Below are positions 25,558-36,149 of a stretch of 64,000 nucleotides of DNA, in pieces. Both the position numbers and the translations under genes were made by a program. Source of the stretch: Blattamonas nauphoetae. Lineage: Eukaryota > Preaxostyla > Oxymonadida. Where the stretch lies: positions 248,001 to 312,000 of the forward strand of contig JARBJD010000035.1 in NCBI GenBank assembly GCA_033064195.1, in the 5' to 3' direction. Every line of letters begins with the position of its first letter. Position 1 is the stretch's first letter. A model generated the notes under the pieces. It was not told where the DNA came from, did no database searches, and saw only the letters and a program-made list of their open reading frames with translations.

Positions 25558-27867
25558 ATGAATGAAAGTGATGAGAATTTGAAAAGCACGTTTTCTGATT
25601 TGGATATATGGTCCGATCGAGTCCTGCCAGATCCATTTGTCATGTCTGTCCTATACGCGATTTTACTCGTCCTACATGCCCTCCCTGAGCAATATGTCGG
25701 TGCAACAATGTCATTTGTGAAAGATTCACCAACGATCGAACAGACAGAGCACCTCAAAGCAATCTTCGCAGATGCATTCCAGAAAATTGCTCTTGATTCG
25801 ATTTTTGGGGAGGATGAGGTTACCCCACCGGAAATTGATGAAACTCCTGTGAAACAAGTCGAACAAACACCAACAGAGACAGAACCAATCGAACCAAAAT
25901 CAGATCTCCCAGAACAGACTCCTGTTGTCACAGAAGACACACCCGAACCTCAGAAACCGGAAAGTGAGGAGGAAATACCAACAGATGCACCATCTCCAGT
26001 TGAGATTGCCGACGAACCCACAAAAGCCGATGAAACACCAATCGAAGAAGAGAAGCCAACAGTTGTCGAAACAGTGGAACAAGAGGATGTCACCTCACCT
26101 CCAGCTGAAGACATTGATGTTGATGTGTCTCCAATCCCAACTGAGGATGGAACTGACCCACTTCGCACATCCAACGGCAATTCTGTCCAAAAGCCTGTTA
26201 TAATCTTCCTCGAAAACTCCGTTTGCCATTTTCCTCGACGATATCGCCATAAACTTTTTATCGTTGACTCTTTATTTAGCTCTCTAATCAATACATTAAC
26301 TACCGAGCATTCCGTGTTTGTCTCCCATCAATCTTTTAAGCCGTCCCTATTGATTCATATTTTCTAATAGGCCCTCACCACGAAACCTGCCAAATCTGAC
26401 ATCTATGAAAACATCAAATATAAGCCAGGTCTCCCAAAATTCACAAAGTCGATCAAGGACCGTGTCAACAACCAGCTCAAAATTGATGGACAGAAAGTGA
26501 AACAAATTGAATTGTACTGCTCGGATGTCAGTCTGATTATTTGTTTGATCATTATATGCTGTAGACGGAGCAATTTGCAAGAGCGCCATCGCCGAGTTCG
26601 AAGTCGAACCCAAAGACGCCCGTCTGATCAACTCCGCTGAGAATGACGATATTGTTTTCGACAAAGAAACTATCTATCTTATTGCTCTCGATATTTCACT
26701 TTCTGAAAAGCCTGTTGACCCTGTTGAGCCTGAGGAACCAAAAACCGAAGAACCAGAAGCTGAGGAGAGTGATGTTGATCAAAAGAAGGACGACGAGCAG
26801 ACAGACGTTCAGAAGGATGTTGTTGATGATGAGACTGAAACAGAGAAGACTGATGAAGTGATCGCTGAAGATGTGGAACCAACAAAGGTGGATGAACAAC
26901 CAGAAGAACAGGAGACTGAGAAAGCGGAAGAGATTGAACAAGAACCTTCAACACCAAAGATTGTTGAAAAGGAGGATGAGCCAGCTGCGGACGAGCCAAC
27001 AGAGGAGAAGACAGAAGTTGAAGAGAAAGAAGAGGAGGAAACAACACCAGACACTGAAGAAGAACCTGTTTCAAACGATGAAGATTCATCTGAAACTGAT
27101 GCTGAACCAATTGTGCCAGTTCCGGAGAAAGAGGAAGAGATTGAACAAGTCGAGTCAGAAAAACCAGAAGAGGAACAACCCGAACAAAAGGAAGACCCCA
27201 AAGAAACCATCCCAGAGGAAACTGAAGACGATAAGAAAGAGGAGGATGTCACTGACGACCAAACCATTGAGCCGAAGGAAGAAGAGAAGGAAGACGCTCC
27301 TTCCGAAACAGAATCACCAATCACTCCACCTGTTATTCCAACGCCGACTGTTGTTGCTGCTGCTAGCGCTGGTAGCGTTAAACTCCCTGAATCTCAATAT
27401 GGGCATCGTATGTCTTGTGAAGCTTTTTCTGTCAGTTTCTCGATTTTTTTCCACTTTTCTAAGGATTTTTCATTTTATTTCTATTTATGTCTCTTATTAT
27501 CCTTCTCTATTTGTCTTAATTTTCGTTCCATCTGATCTTCATCTCTCCATGGCTCTCAGTTCAATCCATCGACACCCTCATCAAAGCCATTTCAGAAAAA
27601 GTGGATGAATTTGAAGTTATCATCACGTCAGAATCCCTCACTGTTGTATGCAATTCTTGTCTCTTTCATCTTCTCCAGCCATCTCACAGAAACTTCCTTG
27701 GAATGAACGAGGCCATCTTTACTGGCCTTGTTTTCCTCTTCCTCTTTATTGGTATTATCTACGCGATTGTTATGCTCGCACTTTCTGCTCAATCATCCGG
27801 TGATATGGAGGCTGACGAAAACATCACACACGCCATCAATGCAGCAAAAGCAAAGAAGGAAAATTAA
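25558..27867 (+). CDS. Acidic single-pass membrane protein, 5 exons
   Basis: Exons 25558-26184, 26371-26526, 26582-27407, 27560-27645 and 27679-27867 join in frame to about 627 residues. The N-terminus has a hydrophobic stretch (FVMSVLYAILLVLHALP, residues about 26-42), possibly a signal anchor. Two long Glu/Pro/Thr-rich acidic regions flank a compact domain (KPAKSDIYENIKYKPGL, DGQKVKQIELYCSD, AIAEFEVEPKDARL). After another acidic block comes a small folded segment (SIDTLIKAISEKVDEFEVI) and a C-terminal membrane helix (AIFTGLVFLFLFIGIIYAIV) with a short basic cytosolic tail. The architecture (large extracytoplasmic part, one C-terminal helix of the type TGL..LFL) resembles V-ATPase accessory subunit Ac45/Voa1, but that is a weak resemblance. 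The intron at 26527-26581 must end at AG 26581; the earlier AG at 26564 breaks the frame. Confidence 0.75.
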
Positions 27868-28047
27868 CCTCTCACTTTCACCTGATTATCCTCATTCATA
27901 TATTATCTCACACAACCACTGATCCACATGTAGTCAAAAAACATCAAAACACTGTTTGTTTCATCAAAATCAAATGCTGTCTCAAATAAATAGTGGAAAT
28001 CCAATCCAAATCAAGACGAATTAAAATGTTGTGAGCTTGTTGAAATG

Positions 28048-29476
28048 TTAGAGATACGATTCCATCTCTTTCCTCACGCGATTGACCTCCTCTGAATCCT
28101 CTCCCTTAAGCTGGATATAATTCTCCATCGTGACTGAAAGTTGTGTTGCTGCATCTTCTCCATTTCCAGCGTAAATATTTAAGAGGCCAAGGCAATGGAG
28201 AGCTCGTGTTGTCTCCACCGAATTGTCACCAGTTGTGGCTTGTCGGAATTGGTAAATTCGTGTTATAGTTCCAATGACCTCTGTTACTTGAGTGTCCTCT
28301 GAAGGATAAATCATAAAGATGAGAGGGGATACCGAGTAGTTCATCAAATTCATCCGATTCTTCTTTGTGTTCAGGATGATTGCCGTCTTTGGTCTTTTCT
28401 CCCTTTCTCATTGCTCGTTGTTGTGATTTTTCCAGAATCCTTCGCAATGACTCTGCAAGAAAGGCGTGCCATATGTTTATAACCTGAAAACAATGGATTA
28501 GAAAAGGATGGCTACCTTGTCATAAATTGTGGCGGCTATGATATCCTGATTTGTCAATCTGAATGAATTGGCGAGATGGAAGTATCCAGCAGTGGTATCA
28601 ATGTGTTCGGGGCCATGGTCGAGTGAAGAATAATACACCTTTACGAAGGAGTAGAAAACAAGGAAATGTTGGGGAAAAGTTAATATATGAAAATGGTTGA
28701 GGAAATGTATACATCCTCGGCCAGTTCCTCACGGGCTTCATCGATTCGTCCAGTAACCAACATCAATCGGCCCCATGCTCGATGAAGTCGTGAACGAAGA
28801 GAGTTTTGGCAATCTGGGTGTTCCAAAACATTATAGCGTGCTTTTGCAAGGTATGATTCTGCTTGTTCATATGATTCGAGTCCTGTTGACGAAAAATGAC
28901 GTGAAAGGAATAACGAACCCATGCTCGCCTCAGCCAAGAGAAGGTAGGCAGGGACTAACTCAACTCGATCAGATCCGAACAGTTGAATTGAATTTCGTTG
29001 TGCTTGAAGTGCAGCAGCCATTGCTTGTTCGAATTGATTTGAAACGAGATGAATCATTGCCTCTCGTTTACTTGTCTCAATGATTGTTAACTGAAAATAA
29101 TAGATTAGAATCAGAGAGATATTGAGTTTGAAGGCATTTGAGACATACAACAATCTTCTCCTTTTGATGTTCACGTTTTAATCTGTCTCTTTCGGAGCCC
29201 ATGGCAGTCGAAGGAGTTCGGATTTCTTTCAATAGAAGACAAATGTTTTGATGGATTCCAAGATGATCGATCAAGGCATGATCGGGACAGCTATGACAAA
29301 AAGATTCCTCATGAAAGAGAAAATGCAGACCAATAGTATGTGACCCTGCAAGTCGGGCATTGAAGAAGACCGATCTTTCCGCACATCTCACATTCATTTT
29401 TTTGCTTCCTTGGATTGGCTAGTGTGTTGACTATGATGTAGTCAACGCCATTCACTCTTTTTGTGTGATTGTGCAT
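28048..29476 (-). CDS. ZMYND12: ZMYND12 (TAX-1/p38), MYND zinc finger plus TPR-like repeats
   Basis: ZMYND12 orthologues (trypanosome TAX-1, Chlamydomonas p38) are axonemal and associate with inner dynein arms together with TTC29. Start ATG 29476 gives MHNHTKRVNGVDYIIVNTLA; the MYND finger follows as CEMC, CPTC, YYC/C and HQNIC, assembled across a 40-nt intron (29291-29330). Next come TIIETSKREAMIHL and VELVPAYLLLAEAS, nearly identical to the human protein, then LHRAWGRLMLVTGRIDEA, a 3' exon beginning VYYSSLDHGPEHIDTTAGYF, IWHAFLAESLRRIL and a final TPR-like exon ending VRKEMESYL. About six exons, GT-AG introns of 35-75 nt. It is co-directional with V-ATPase F, whose stop is 120 bp upstream. 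Confidence 0.95.
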
Positions 29477-29596
29477 TCTGACTATGGGTAAGAAAACTGT
29501 CCGATTTCTTCTCTTTGTTCATCTTTCAACAGAAAAATCGAACAACTACATGTAAAAGTGAAATGATAACGAAATAAAGGAATAACATTGTTCACT

Positions 29597-30174
29597 CTAT
29601 CTATCCATGCGTGATGATGTGAGTCGCTGAGCTCTTCGGAGGATGGCGTCTTTAGCTGAATCATACTGTAGAAATGTATTTTTAAAACAAGAAAAAACTG
29701 GCACACTCCCGTTGTTTTTCCGGGCACCTCGAGAATGGCGGGAAGTGGGGCATCAAAATCTTCGATCTCATCACGAATGACTTCCGCGATCTAGATGCAG
29801 TTCAGAAAAAAAGCCAAATGAAAAAGAGAGAAAGGAACAAAACAGCTTGTGTGATCACTAAGATCCCAATATCGGGTCGAGACACGAATGTTCTGAAGGC
29901 TGTTTGGATAGCTTCTTTTGACGTTTCTAGACGAAAAAATGGTTACAATTGATTCGATTGGCACACTCGAGTCACAAACGAAATAATTCGGATTTCGTTG
30001 AGCGTCAAGGTTGCCAATTCCACCCATGAGTAGCCCCATGATGAGGTCCTGTAGATATCCGTTGAAAGATGATAAAAAGACATGTGAATGAGAAATTTGC
30101 AAATAAACATGACAATGTCACACTTCCTCGCCAATAACGGCAAATATCAAGTTTCCTTCGCGGATTCGACTCAT
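29597..30174 (-). CDS. ATP6V1F: V-type ATPase subunit F (Vma7)
   Basis: Subunit F is part of the central rotor stalk of the V1 sector of the proton pump of vacuoles and endosomes. Spliced product: MSRIREGNLIFAVIGEE joined to DLIMGLLMGGIGNLDAQRN, PNYFVCDS, then KTSKEAIQTAFRTFVSRPD, IGILVITQA, IAEVIRDEIEDFDAPLPAIL, EVPGKTTG and YDSAKDAILRRAQRLTSS. This aligns along its length with human ATP6V1F (LIAVIGDEDTVTGFLLGGIG; IGIILINQYIAEMV; YDAAKDSILRRARGM). Four or more introns of about 40-80 nt interrupt it; the second (donor GTGTGCC) is 40 nt. The start codon is only about 100 bp from the left end of the hAT element at 30273, so that insertion sits in or beside its promoter. Confidence 0.94.
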
Positions 30175-30519
30175 GAATAGAAGTGTCACGGGTTGATCGG
30201 ACGGAATTCATCCAATTTATCGTTCTAAGATTAAGTCCTAGCAATTAAATAACAATTTGAAACCAAAATCTGTAGGCATGGCTGACCGACCAAAAGTGCT
30301 GGTCAGTGCCACTCTAGAATACTTCTAAGGGTCAGATCTGATCTGAACCTTAAAATTGCATGCTATTGACAAAAAACTGACGAATTTTCCGAAAAGCTTG
30401 TCTGTAGTTGCTTCCAGATACCGCTTGGCTGCCTTCTTTCACTATTTCGTTCTTCTCAATGTTCCACCGCATTTTAACAGTGTATTTTCGCTTTCTCTGT
30501 TTCATTCTCTTTTCTCTAC

Positions 30520-31874
30520 AGAAAGACGACCTCACTTCTCGAGACTGTCATAATCGGAGTAGAAATACCCATCGTGCTGACACACCCCGAGGCTTTTGCT
30601 CACCGTATTGATCCCACTCCAAGAAGTCCTTTTCTCACTCTTTTCTTCACGACTCTGCCGACGGTTACTCACTGGTATTGCTCTCTCAACTGGCCTGACC
30701 CGGCTCTTTGGATATCTGCCACAGATGCTCTCAAGGACTCATGGTTTTCTGACGTCCTTCAAATTGAACCAATCCCTCCCACTGTTCATGCAAGACAAGC
30801 CCTGAGTCACACTAACATGACATTCTTCGATCCGACACTTCTTTTCGAACCGACCATGATTCTTCACCAACGCCGGCAATCGTCATCACCGTACTTGGCC
30901 GTGGCCAACGATAAACCCAGCCACACTCAACTCGCCTCCGCCGTAATCTCTCTCCTCCAACCCGTTCGAATCCCAGCCCTCGCTTGTCTCAACACACCCA
31001 CCCACATGCCAGCATCGTCTCCTTTCATTCCCGCATTCTGGAGGATGGCATGAATGTCACAGAGACAGTCCCATTTGTGCAACGCCTGATGAAGTCTGCC
31101 CTCGATGCTGCATCATCGTTCATCGTCTCCCGCCGTTCGCTCTCCACAGCCGACTCTGCTGATGTCCTCCTCTTCCACATCATCTTCGAAACTCCGTTCT
31201 TCCGGTCTATCCCTTTCAACGATCCTATCGACGAACCAGAGGATCCACCCGATCCAATCCAGCGAGCTCGCGAAATGTCGATGTCCGACGACTTTCGAAA
31301 CAGCCTCGCACGACTTCTTATCCTCTCTGTTATGTCTGCCAATGTACGCGTCGCGATGACAGGCAGAGAGCTCGTTCTCAATTGGACGAAAGTGTGGGAT
31401 AGAGAGTCACTTACATCACTTTTGGAGTCTGGCACAGTGAAAACATACACCTACAACTCCTCCGATCATTGCCTGCCTCACTCAAAAGACGAAGCTGTGA
31501 TGCATGATCTGATCGCTCATCTTGTAATGAAAAGCTTGGATGTGTGTGATTTCGAATCAGAAGTGGACGAGACGAACGAAAATAGAAGAACTCTTGACCA
31601 GCTCGTTGTGGACGAGCTTCTCACACCAACACGAAAGTCTCTTGCTGCCTCTTCTCGAAAGGAATCGACGTTGATGAAGATGATTTTTGAGCTTGATGGA
31701 AACTCGAACATGCCACGTCTCACGGAATACATGAAGGAAGTGTGGGAAGAGGTTCGGCTGGAAGCGGCTGGAAGTGTTGACAGTGAAGCATCTTCCACTG
31801 TCCCCTCTTATTTGTGGACTTATTTTCGAAGCTGCCATTCGAATCAATTGCATCCGTTTCACTTTATATCATAG
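30520..31874 (+). CDS. Unrecognised protein-coding region carried inside hAT-1
   Basis: Two overlapping plus-strand frames together look like one gene. The first follows a good acceptor (TTTCTCTACAG ending 30520) and reads LLETVIIGVEIPIVLTHPEA, ending near 31053. The second, open from about 30984 to 31874, reads MNVTETVPFVQRLMKSALDA, SADVLLFHIIFETPFF, IQRAREMSMSDDFRNSLARL and TLMKMIFELDGNSNMPRL. The join between them is a frame change that could be a short intron (donor after CTCCAACCC, acceptor near CACAGAG at 31060) or a lesion; I cannot decide. Codon use and composition look like a host helical protein; none of the hAT signatures (BED finger, C-terminal dimerisation domain) is present. A possible 5' exon with its own ATG lies around 30460. 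Function unknown. Confidence 0.55.
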
Positions 31875-32017
31875 TTCTCTTTCGGAAATGATTTTCACAT
31901 CGAGTATTGTTTTGTATATATAGACCAGAGGACATTCCGCTTTATTGTTTTCTGTGAGATTTAATGAATCAGTTCGATCCAACGCCCACAACTTTTTAAT
32001 AATCCGAAAAAAGTATG

Positions 32018-33691
32018 TATACTGGACTGACCGAGCTCATGAGCTCGGTCAGTGTCAGTGACCTTTACTTCTAAGGGTCAGATCAAGTGCTGAGATCCTG
32101 AAATGCCCTCATCGTATGTCTTCCTCTCTTTAACCTGTCTCTTTTTGTTGTTTATCTTATTTCGAACTCAATTGAAGAATGTTAGTATGATGAAATCAGA
32201 AATATCAAACCGCCTCTCCTCTTGGGGCATTGAGTTGATGAAACGCTGTCATCGTATGTCTTACTCTCTTTAACCTCTCTCTCTTTGTTGTTCCTCTTAT
32301 TTAGAAAACAATCCAAGGATGATACAATGGTGAAATGAGAAGGATCAAACCACCAGCTCTGTTGGGGCAATGAGCTGTGATCTGCCGTCGCTGTGTGCCT
32401 TACTCTATTTTATCCTTTCTCTCTTTGTTGTTTCTCTTCTTTAGAATAAAAACGATGATAAATAGAATGGAGAAATGAGAAGGATCGAACCACCAGTCCT
32501 GATTGGACAATGGAACGATCAAGAGCGTTTATGGCATACTTCTCTCTTATTTTTCATTCCTCTTTTTTGCTTTTTCTCATTTTTTTGACTCAATGTTAGA
32601 TAGATCGAATGTGACATGACTATGATCAAACTGTCCGGATTGATCAAGAAATCTGATGCGAAGTGTTGTCACAGTTTGTCTCCCTCTCATTTTACCTCTC
32701 TCTTTTTCGGTTTATAAATGATTCAGGACTTCATTCACGATAGATACTTTGTGAAATGAGAATGATCTCACAGTCTGTCCTGATCGGACAGTGAGTGGCT
32801 GAACTGTTCACACGGTATGTTTCTCTCTCTTGTTACCTCTCTCCTTTTTGTTTTTATCTATTTTTAAGACATAGTATGCAATATTCGAGATGTGAAGTGA
32901 GATGGATCAAACGGGCTGTTCTGATCGGATATCGAACCGCACAACTGTTCGTACAGTTTGTTTCTCTCTCGATTAACCTCTCTCTTTATTGATTTTCTCT
33001 TATTTAGGACTTAATTAATGATGGAAACCATCTGAAATGGATATTATCAAACCACCCGTCATGATCAGACGAGACATTGCCAAAATGCTGTCACGGTTTA
33101 TCTCACTCTCATATAACATCTCCTTTTGTTTTTCTCTAAGTTGTAACACCGTCGATGATTGATATAATGTTAAAAACGAGAAAGATCAACCGCTGATCCA
33201 GATTGGACAATCTGATGATGAACTGCGCTGACCGTACGTCGTGTCCCCGTTTTTTACCTCTCTCTTTTCGTATTTACTCTAATTTAGAACAAAAATGAGG
33301 ATATGCAGGAAGATCGGTCCAGATTCACTCTTCGTTCACTCATTTCTCAAAATATCTCTCCAATTCGTTTATTGTTTGTTAAATGCTATTCGTATCAACT
33401 TCGACTCATAGAATGAAGGTTTAATGGAGAAATGAACAGAAACAATTATGATCAGCCCAATCACGATGAGGTCACTCATCCTTTTTTCAGTTTTGGTCTC
33501 TATTTCCAGAAATCAACCAGATATGCCCTTAGAACTCGATCAACAATCGTTTCTTCAAAGAAGATGAAGTCTTACCTTTCAATTTCTTCTTGTCACCTCT
33601 GAGATCTGACCCATATTTTAAAAACCCCCGGTCACTGACCGTCAGTACTTTTTTGAAAAAAGTGACCGGTCACCTCGGTCAGTCCAGTATA
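32018..33691. repeat. Inner inverted-repeat unit nested in hAT-1
   Basis: Both ends show the same perfect 18-bp inverted repeat TATACTGGACTGACCGAG (32018-32035 and complement at 33674-33691). The termini share further structure with the outer element: a CTGACC/GGTCAG hairpin and an inward GGGTCAGATC block (near 32078, 33600 and also 30327). So this is either a related element inserted into hAT-1 or a duplicated end. I found no matching target duplication around it (flanks AAAGTATG and GTGAATAT). Confidence 0.6.
32095..33330 (+). repeat. About nine diverged copies of a ~140-bp tandem unit, each containing an intron-like segment
   Basis: Units begin near 32110, 32250, 32390, 32530, 32667, 32806, 32946, 33085 and 33225, a period of about 140 bp. 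In most copies a GTATGT/GTTTGT donor-like start is followed by a pyrimidine-rich tract with TTTAACC or TTACC and, after about 50 nt, by TTATTTAG or TTTTTAAG. The other ~85 bp reads like AATGAGAAGGATCAAACC, with no open frame. The parts that stay alike between copies are those that resemble splice donor, branch site and acceptor. No protein-coding capacity seen. Confidence 0.7.
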
Positions 33692-34078
33692 GTGAATATT
33701 CTCTGTTTTGGTTCGAATCTTAGATAATTTGGAATCCACTTCGGAGAAATGATAACTCCCGATTATGGGTTCCGAAATAACTCCGGTCAGTGACCGTCAG
33801 TACTTTTTGGTGAAAACTGACCGGTCAGTGCCGGTCAGCCATGCCTAAAAATCTGCGAAGTGAAGTAAAATTCAACGGCGAAAATCGATGTTGAAAGTGT
33901 GAATTTCTGCGACGCTTTCCTTGATGAATGACGGAAAAAAATAGACAATCAACAACTTTAAGTCTCTAATTGAATCGATGGAAGAGAAGATGTCCGTAGG
34001 GACGAGATTTTTCGTCTTCCTAGCTCAGAGAACGAGCTTCTTTGTTGAAGCAGTCAAATGGCAAGAAGAGAATATCTC

Positions 34079-34701
34079 TCAGAATTCATCAAACATCAAT
34101 TGCTGAGACGGAACTTTTGGTCGGATTGGTCCCCTGAGTGACACTTGCCATACACGTGAATTGTTTCCTAGGTCAAAGTTGGACCCAATGGAAATTACGA
34201 GGATATCAGTGAAAATAGGTCTAAAACATATAAAAATCGTGATATAATACTCTCCAGTGGGTCGTTTCAGTGGAAGGTGGACCCATCCAGCCTTTCGTTC
34301 CAGTGTTTTCGTTGAAACTTGTTCGATAGAACCAAAATAGGAATGGGCGAAAATCGTAAAGACATTGGGAGTATAAGAATCTTCTTCTGCAAATGTATTG
34401 AAGAACGATATTTGCTGAACGATGGACACAAAGACAACTGAAGGAAGATGAGAGAATGCAGACTGACAGTTCAACACGTGTTTCGAATCGTGCAGTGATG
34501 GAATGTGGAATATTCCCATCGCTCCTTGATATTGGATGAGAATTAGGAAAATGACCAGCGAAGACAATTTGACAATGAAATTTGAATTCTGACATACTCC
34601 CAAAAAGTACTGAGATCATCGTCATATATATTATAAATTGGATGTCCTCCTTTTGTAGTTGATGCTGACCAGACTGCTTGGGACTTGTATTCGTAAAACA
34701 T
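34079..34701 (-). CDS. ANAPC10: APC10/DOC1, anaphase-promoting complex subunit
   Basis: APC10 is the DOC-domain subunit of the anaphase-promoting complex and helps the co-activator bind substrate degrons. From ATG 34701: MFYEYKSQAVWSASTTKGG, IYDDDLSTFWE spliced (phase 2, donor GTATGTC) to SDGNIPHSITARFET, then an exon with FAEEDSYTPNVFTIFA, RKAGWVHLPLKRP and a last exon DILVISIGSNFDLGNNSRVW plus SLRGPIRPKVP. This matches human SQAVWSLSSCKPG, DDNLETYWQSDGSQPH, DESYTPSKISVRVG, SGWIHVPL and the QIAVLANHQNGRDTHMRQIK region. The last intron would be only 30 nt (GTATTATATC to ATGTTTTAG) and is a multiple of three, so retention is also possible. Upstream in-frame residues to about 34780 leave the start slightly uncertain. 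Confidence 0.88.
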
Positions 34702-34799
34702 TGACAGCTTGGGTTGAGAAAAAACAGCTGCTCGATCTCCGATCAACTCAACAATCGACTCTTTTTTGTGTGTTATCAAAGTGAAAATCGTTTGAATTA

Positions 34800-36085
34800 C
34801 GACAGAGAATAAGTATACTCCACAATAAAAGTATGAACAATTGTGTGTACGAAAGAGAGGAAAGAAATGATACGAAGTGACGGGAAAACGTGTGTGAAAC
34901 GGTTGTTGATGAAATGTCTGCTCACTCAGCGAGAGAGGGAACTGTGTGAAAATGACTTGAAATGTGAAATCGGACTGAATGTGTGAGTAGCTGCTGAGAT
35001 GAACATTGACAAAGAAGACTGTGTGGCATCTGATCCAGAGAAAGGATAGAAAACTTGCGTAGATGTCATAAAAGTTGAAGAAGCGCTTCCCTCCACAGTC
35101 ACGGTCGCTTGATGTGGTTGACTGGGCTATCCTTCGACTGAGGTTCCTGACAGAAGCATTGTGTTGCTCTTCTCGTGTCGAAAAAACATTCTTGTGAGTT
35201 TCAGTGAGATCTCGTAGAGTTCATCTCCCACCAAACTCATTGAGAAGACGTACATGGGTCAGTGTGAAGAATAAGGGACAGATTTCGACCCAACAGGCTG
35301 CAGTGTGCACCTTGTCGGAGGAATTGACTGCTCCCTCTCTTTCTTGTCGTTGTTGTTCTGTTGGCGTGATGAATCAGGAGATGGGAGGAACCAGAAGCAT
35401 TTCTCTCCCATCTTCTTTTCCAGTCACTCTCTCAATCCAGGATTGTGTGTGGAATGTCCGCTTGCTTCCTTCTCCAAACAGCAACACTCCTGCTTCAATG
35501 ATTCGAGTGAGATTCGAGGCTGAAATGACCAAATACGTCGAGTCGTATTGAAGCTCTTCATATTCACCAATTGATACTTCCACTGTTGTCAACAATGCTC
35601 CTGAGTCACCTAACCTCTGATTCCTTGAGAGTCCAAAAACAAGTCCAATTCTGAAAATAAGGAAGTCGATGGAGAATGTGATGTGAATCACATGAGTAGT
35701 GTTCACATGATTCAACATGAATTGATGTTGAACTTCTCGAGCTTGGGATGACACAACAACAATCGAACTCCCTGATTCCCGAACCACAAGCGCAAGATAT
35801 TCCAACATAAACATGGTTTTCTGGACCGAAATGCAGGTTTTGTGATTCAATTGGGTGATGATAAGTGATACTGACCGTTTGATAGAGCTCTTGGAGATCT
35901 ACAGGTTGCTCCTCCAAAATAATTCTAACGCTTATTGAATGAGTCAGTGTCCGAGATTGGTTCACGTTTCTTGCTGACACGACAATGAGAATGGTGAAAT
36001 GGGTGAAAGAAGAATGTGAGAAGAGAAGAAAGATAAAATGGAAGAAAAGACGAGGGGATGAGAGGGAACGGGAGGAAAAATTGAC
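34800..36085 (-). CDS. Unresolved multi-exon gene, possibly secretory or membrane
   Basis: The minus strand shows exon-like segments joined by plausible GT-AG borders: a hydrophobic leader-like run (FFHFIFLLFSHSSFTHFT), then ISVRIILEEQPVDLQELYQT, an intron near 35826-35875, and TMFMLEYLALVVRESGSSIV. Next come QHQFMLNHVNTTHVIHITFS, LGDSGALLTTVEVSIGEYEE and ILVISASN-type segments, later GDELYEISLKLTRMFFRHEK and, in another frame, VTVEGSASSTFMTSTQVFYP down to about 34850. No catalytic motif or known domain is recognisable. No start codon is evident before the foldback element at 36155, so the 5' end may be missing or lie in an unseen exon. Its 3' end abuts APC10. Confidence 0.4.
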
Positions 36086-36149
36086 GACAAATCAGGGAGG
36101 ATGGAAGATAGATTTTGATCAGCCCGTCATATATTGATTTCGAAAACCG

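Larger units (their letters stand above)
30265..33855. mobile_element. hAT-type DNA transposon with 8-bp target site duplication (hAT-1)
   Basis: The element proper spans 30273-33847 (3,575 bp). Both ends carry the perfect 16-bp terminal inverted repeat TAGGCATGGCTGACCG, and both flanks carry the same 8 bases AAAATCTG (30265-30272 and 33848-33855). An 8-bp duplication and a repeat starting TAGG are hallmarks of the hAT superfamily. Subterminal GGTCAGTG/CTGACCG motifs recur. No hAT transposase is visible, so it would be non-autonomous. Its interior holds an unrelated plus-strand reading frame (30520-31874) and a second pair of inverted repeats (32018-33691) enclosing a tandem array. Perfect duplication and repeats suggest a fairly recent insertion. 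Confidence 0.88.

Noticed and set aside
26527-26581. Apparent one-base frame discrepancy, first taken for another micro-exon
   Set aside because: Using the later acceptor (TTTGCAAG ending 26581) restores phase without any extra exon.
30520-31874. hAT transposase in hAT-1
   Set aside because: No zinc finger, catalytic blocks or C-terminal dimerisation motif can be seen.
32095-33330. CRISPR-like array
   Set aside because: The period is ~140 bp with diverged units and no short constant repeat; the host is eukaryotic.
34800-36085. FKBP15-like or TMEM231-like identity for the unresolved gene
   Set aside because: Only short, weak resemblances (for example REMLLVPP); residue spacing and order do not fit either family.
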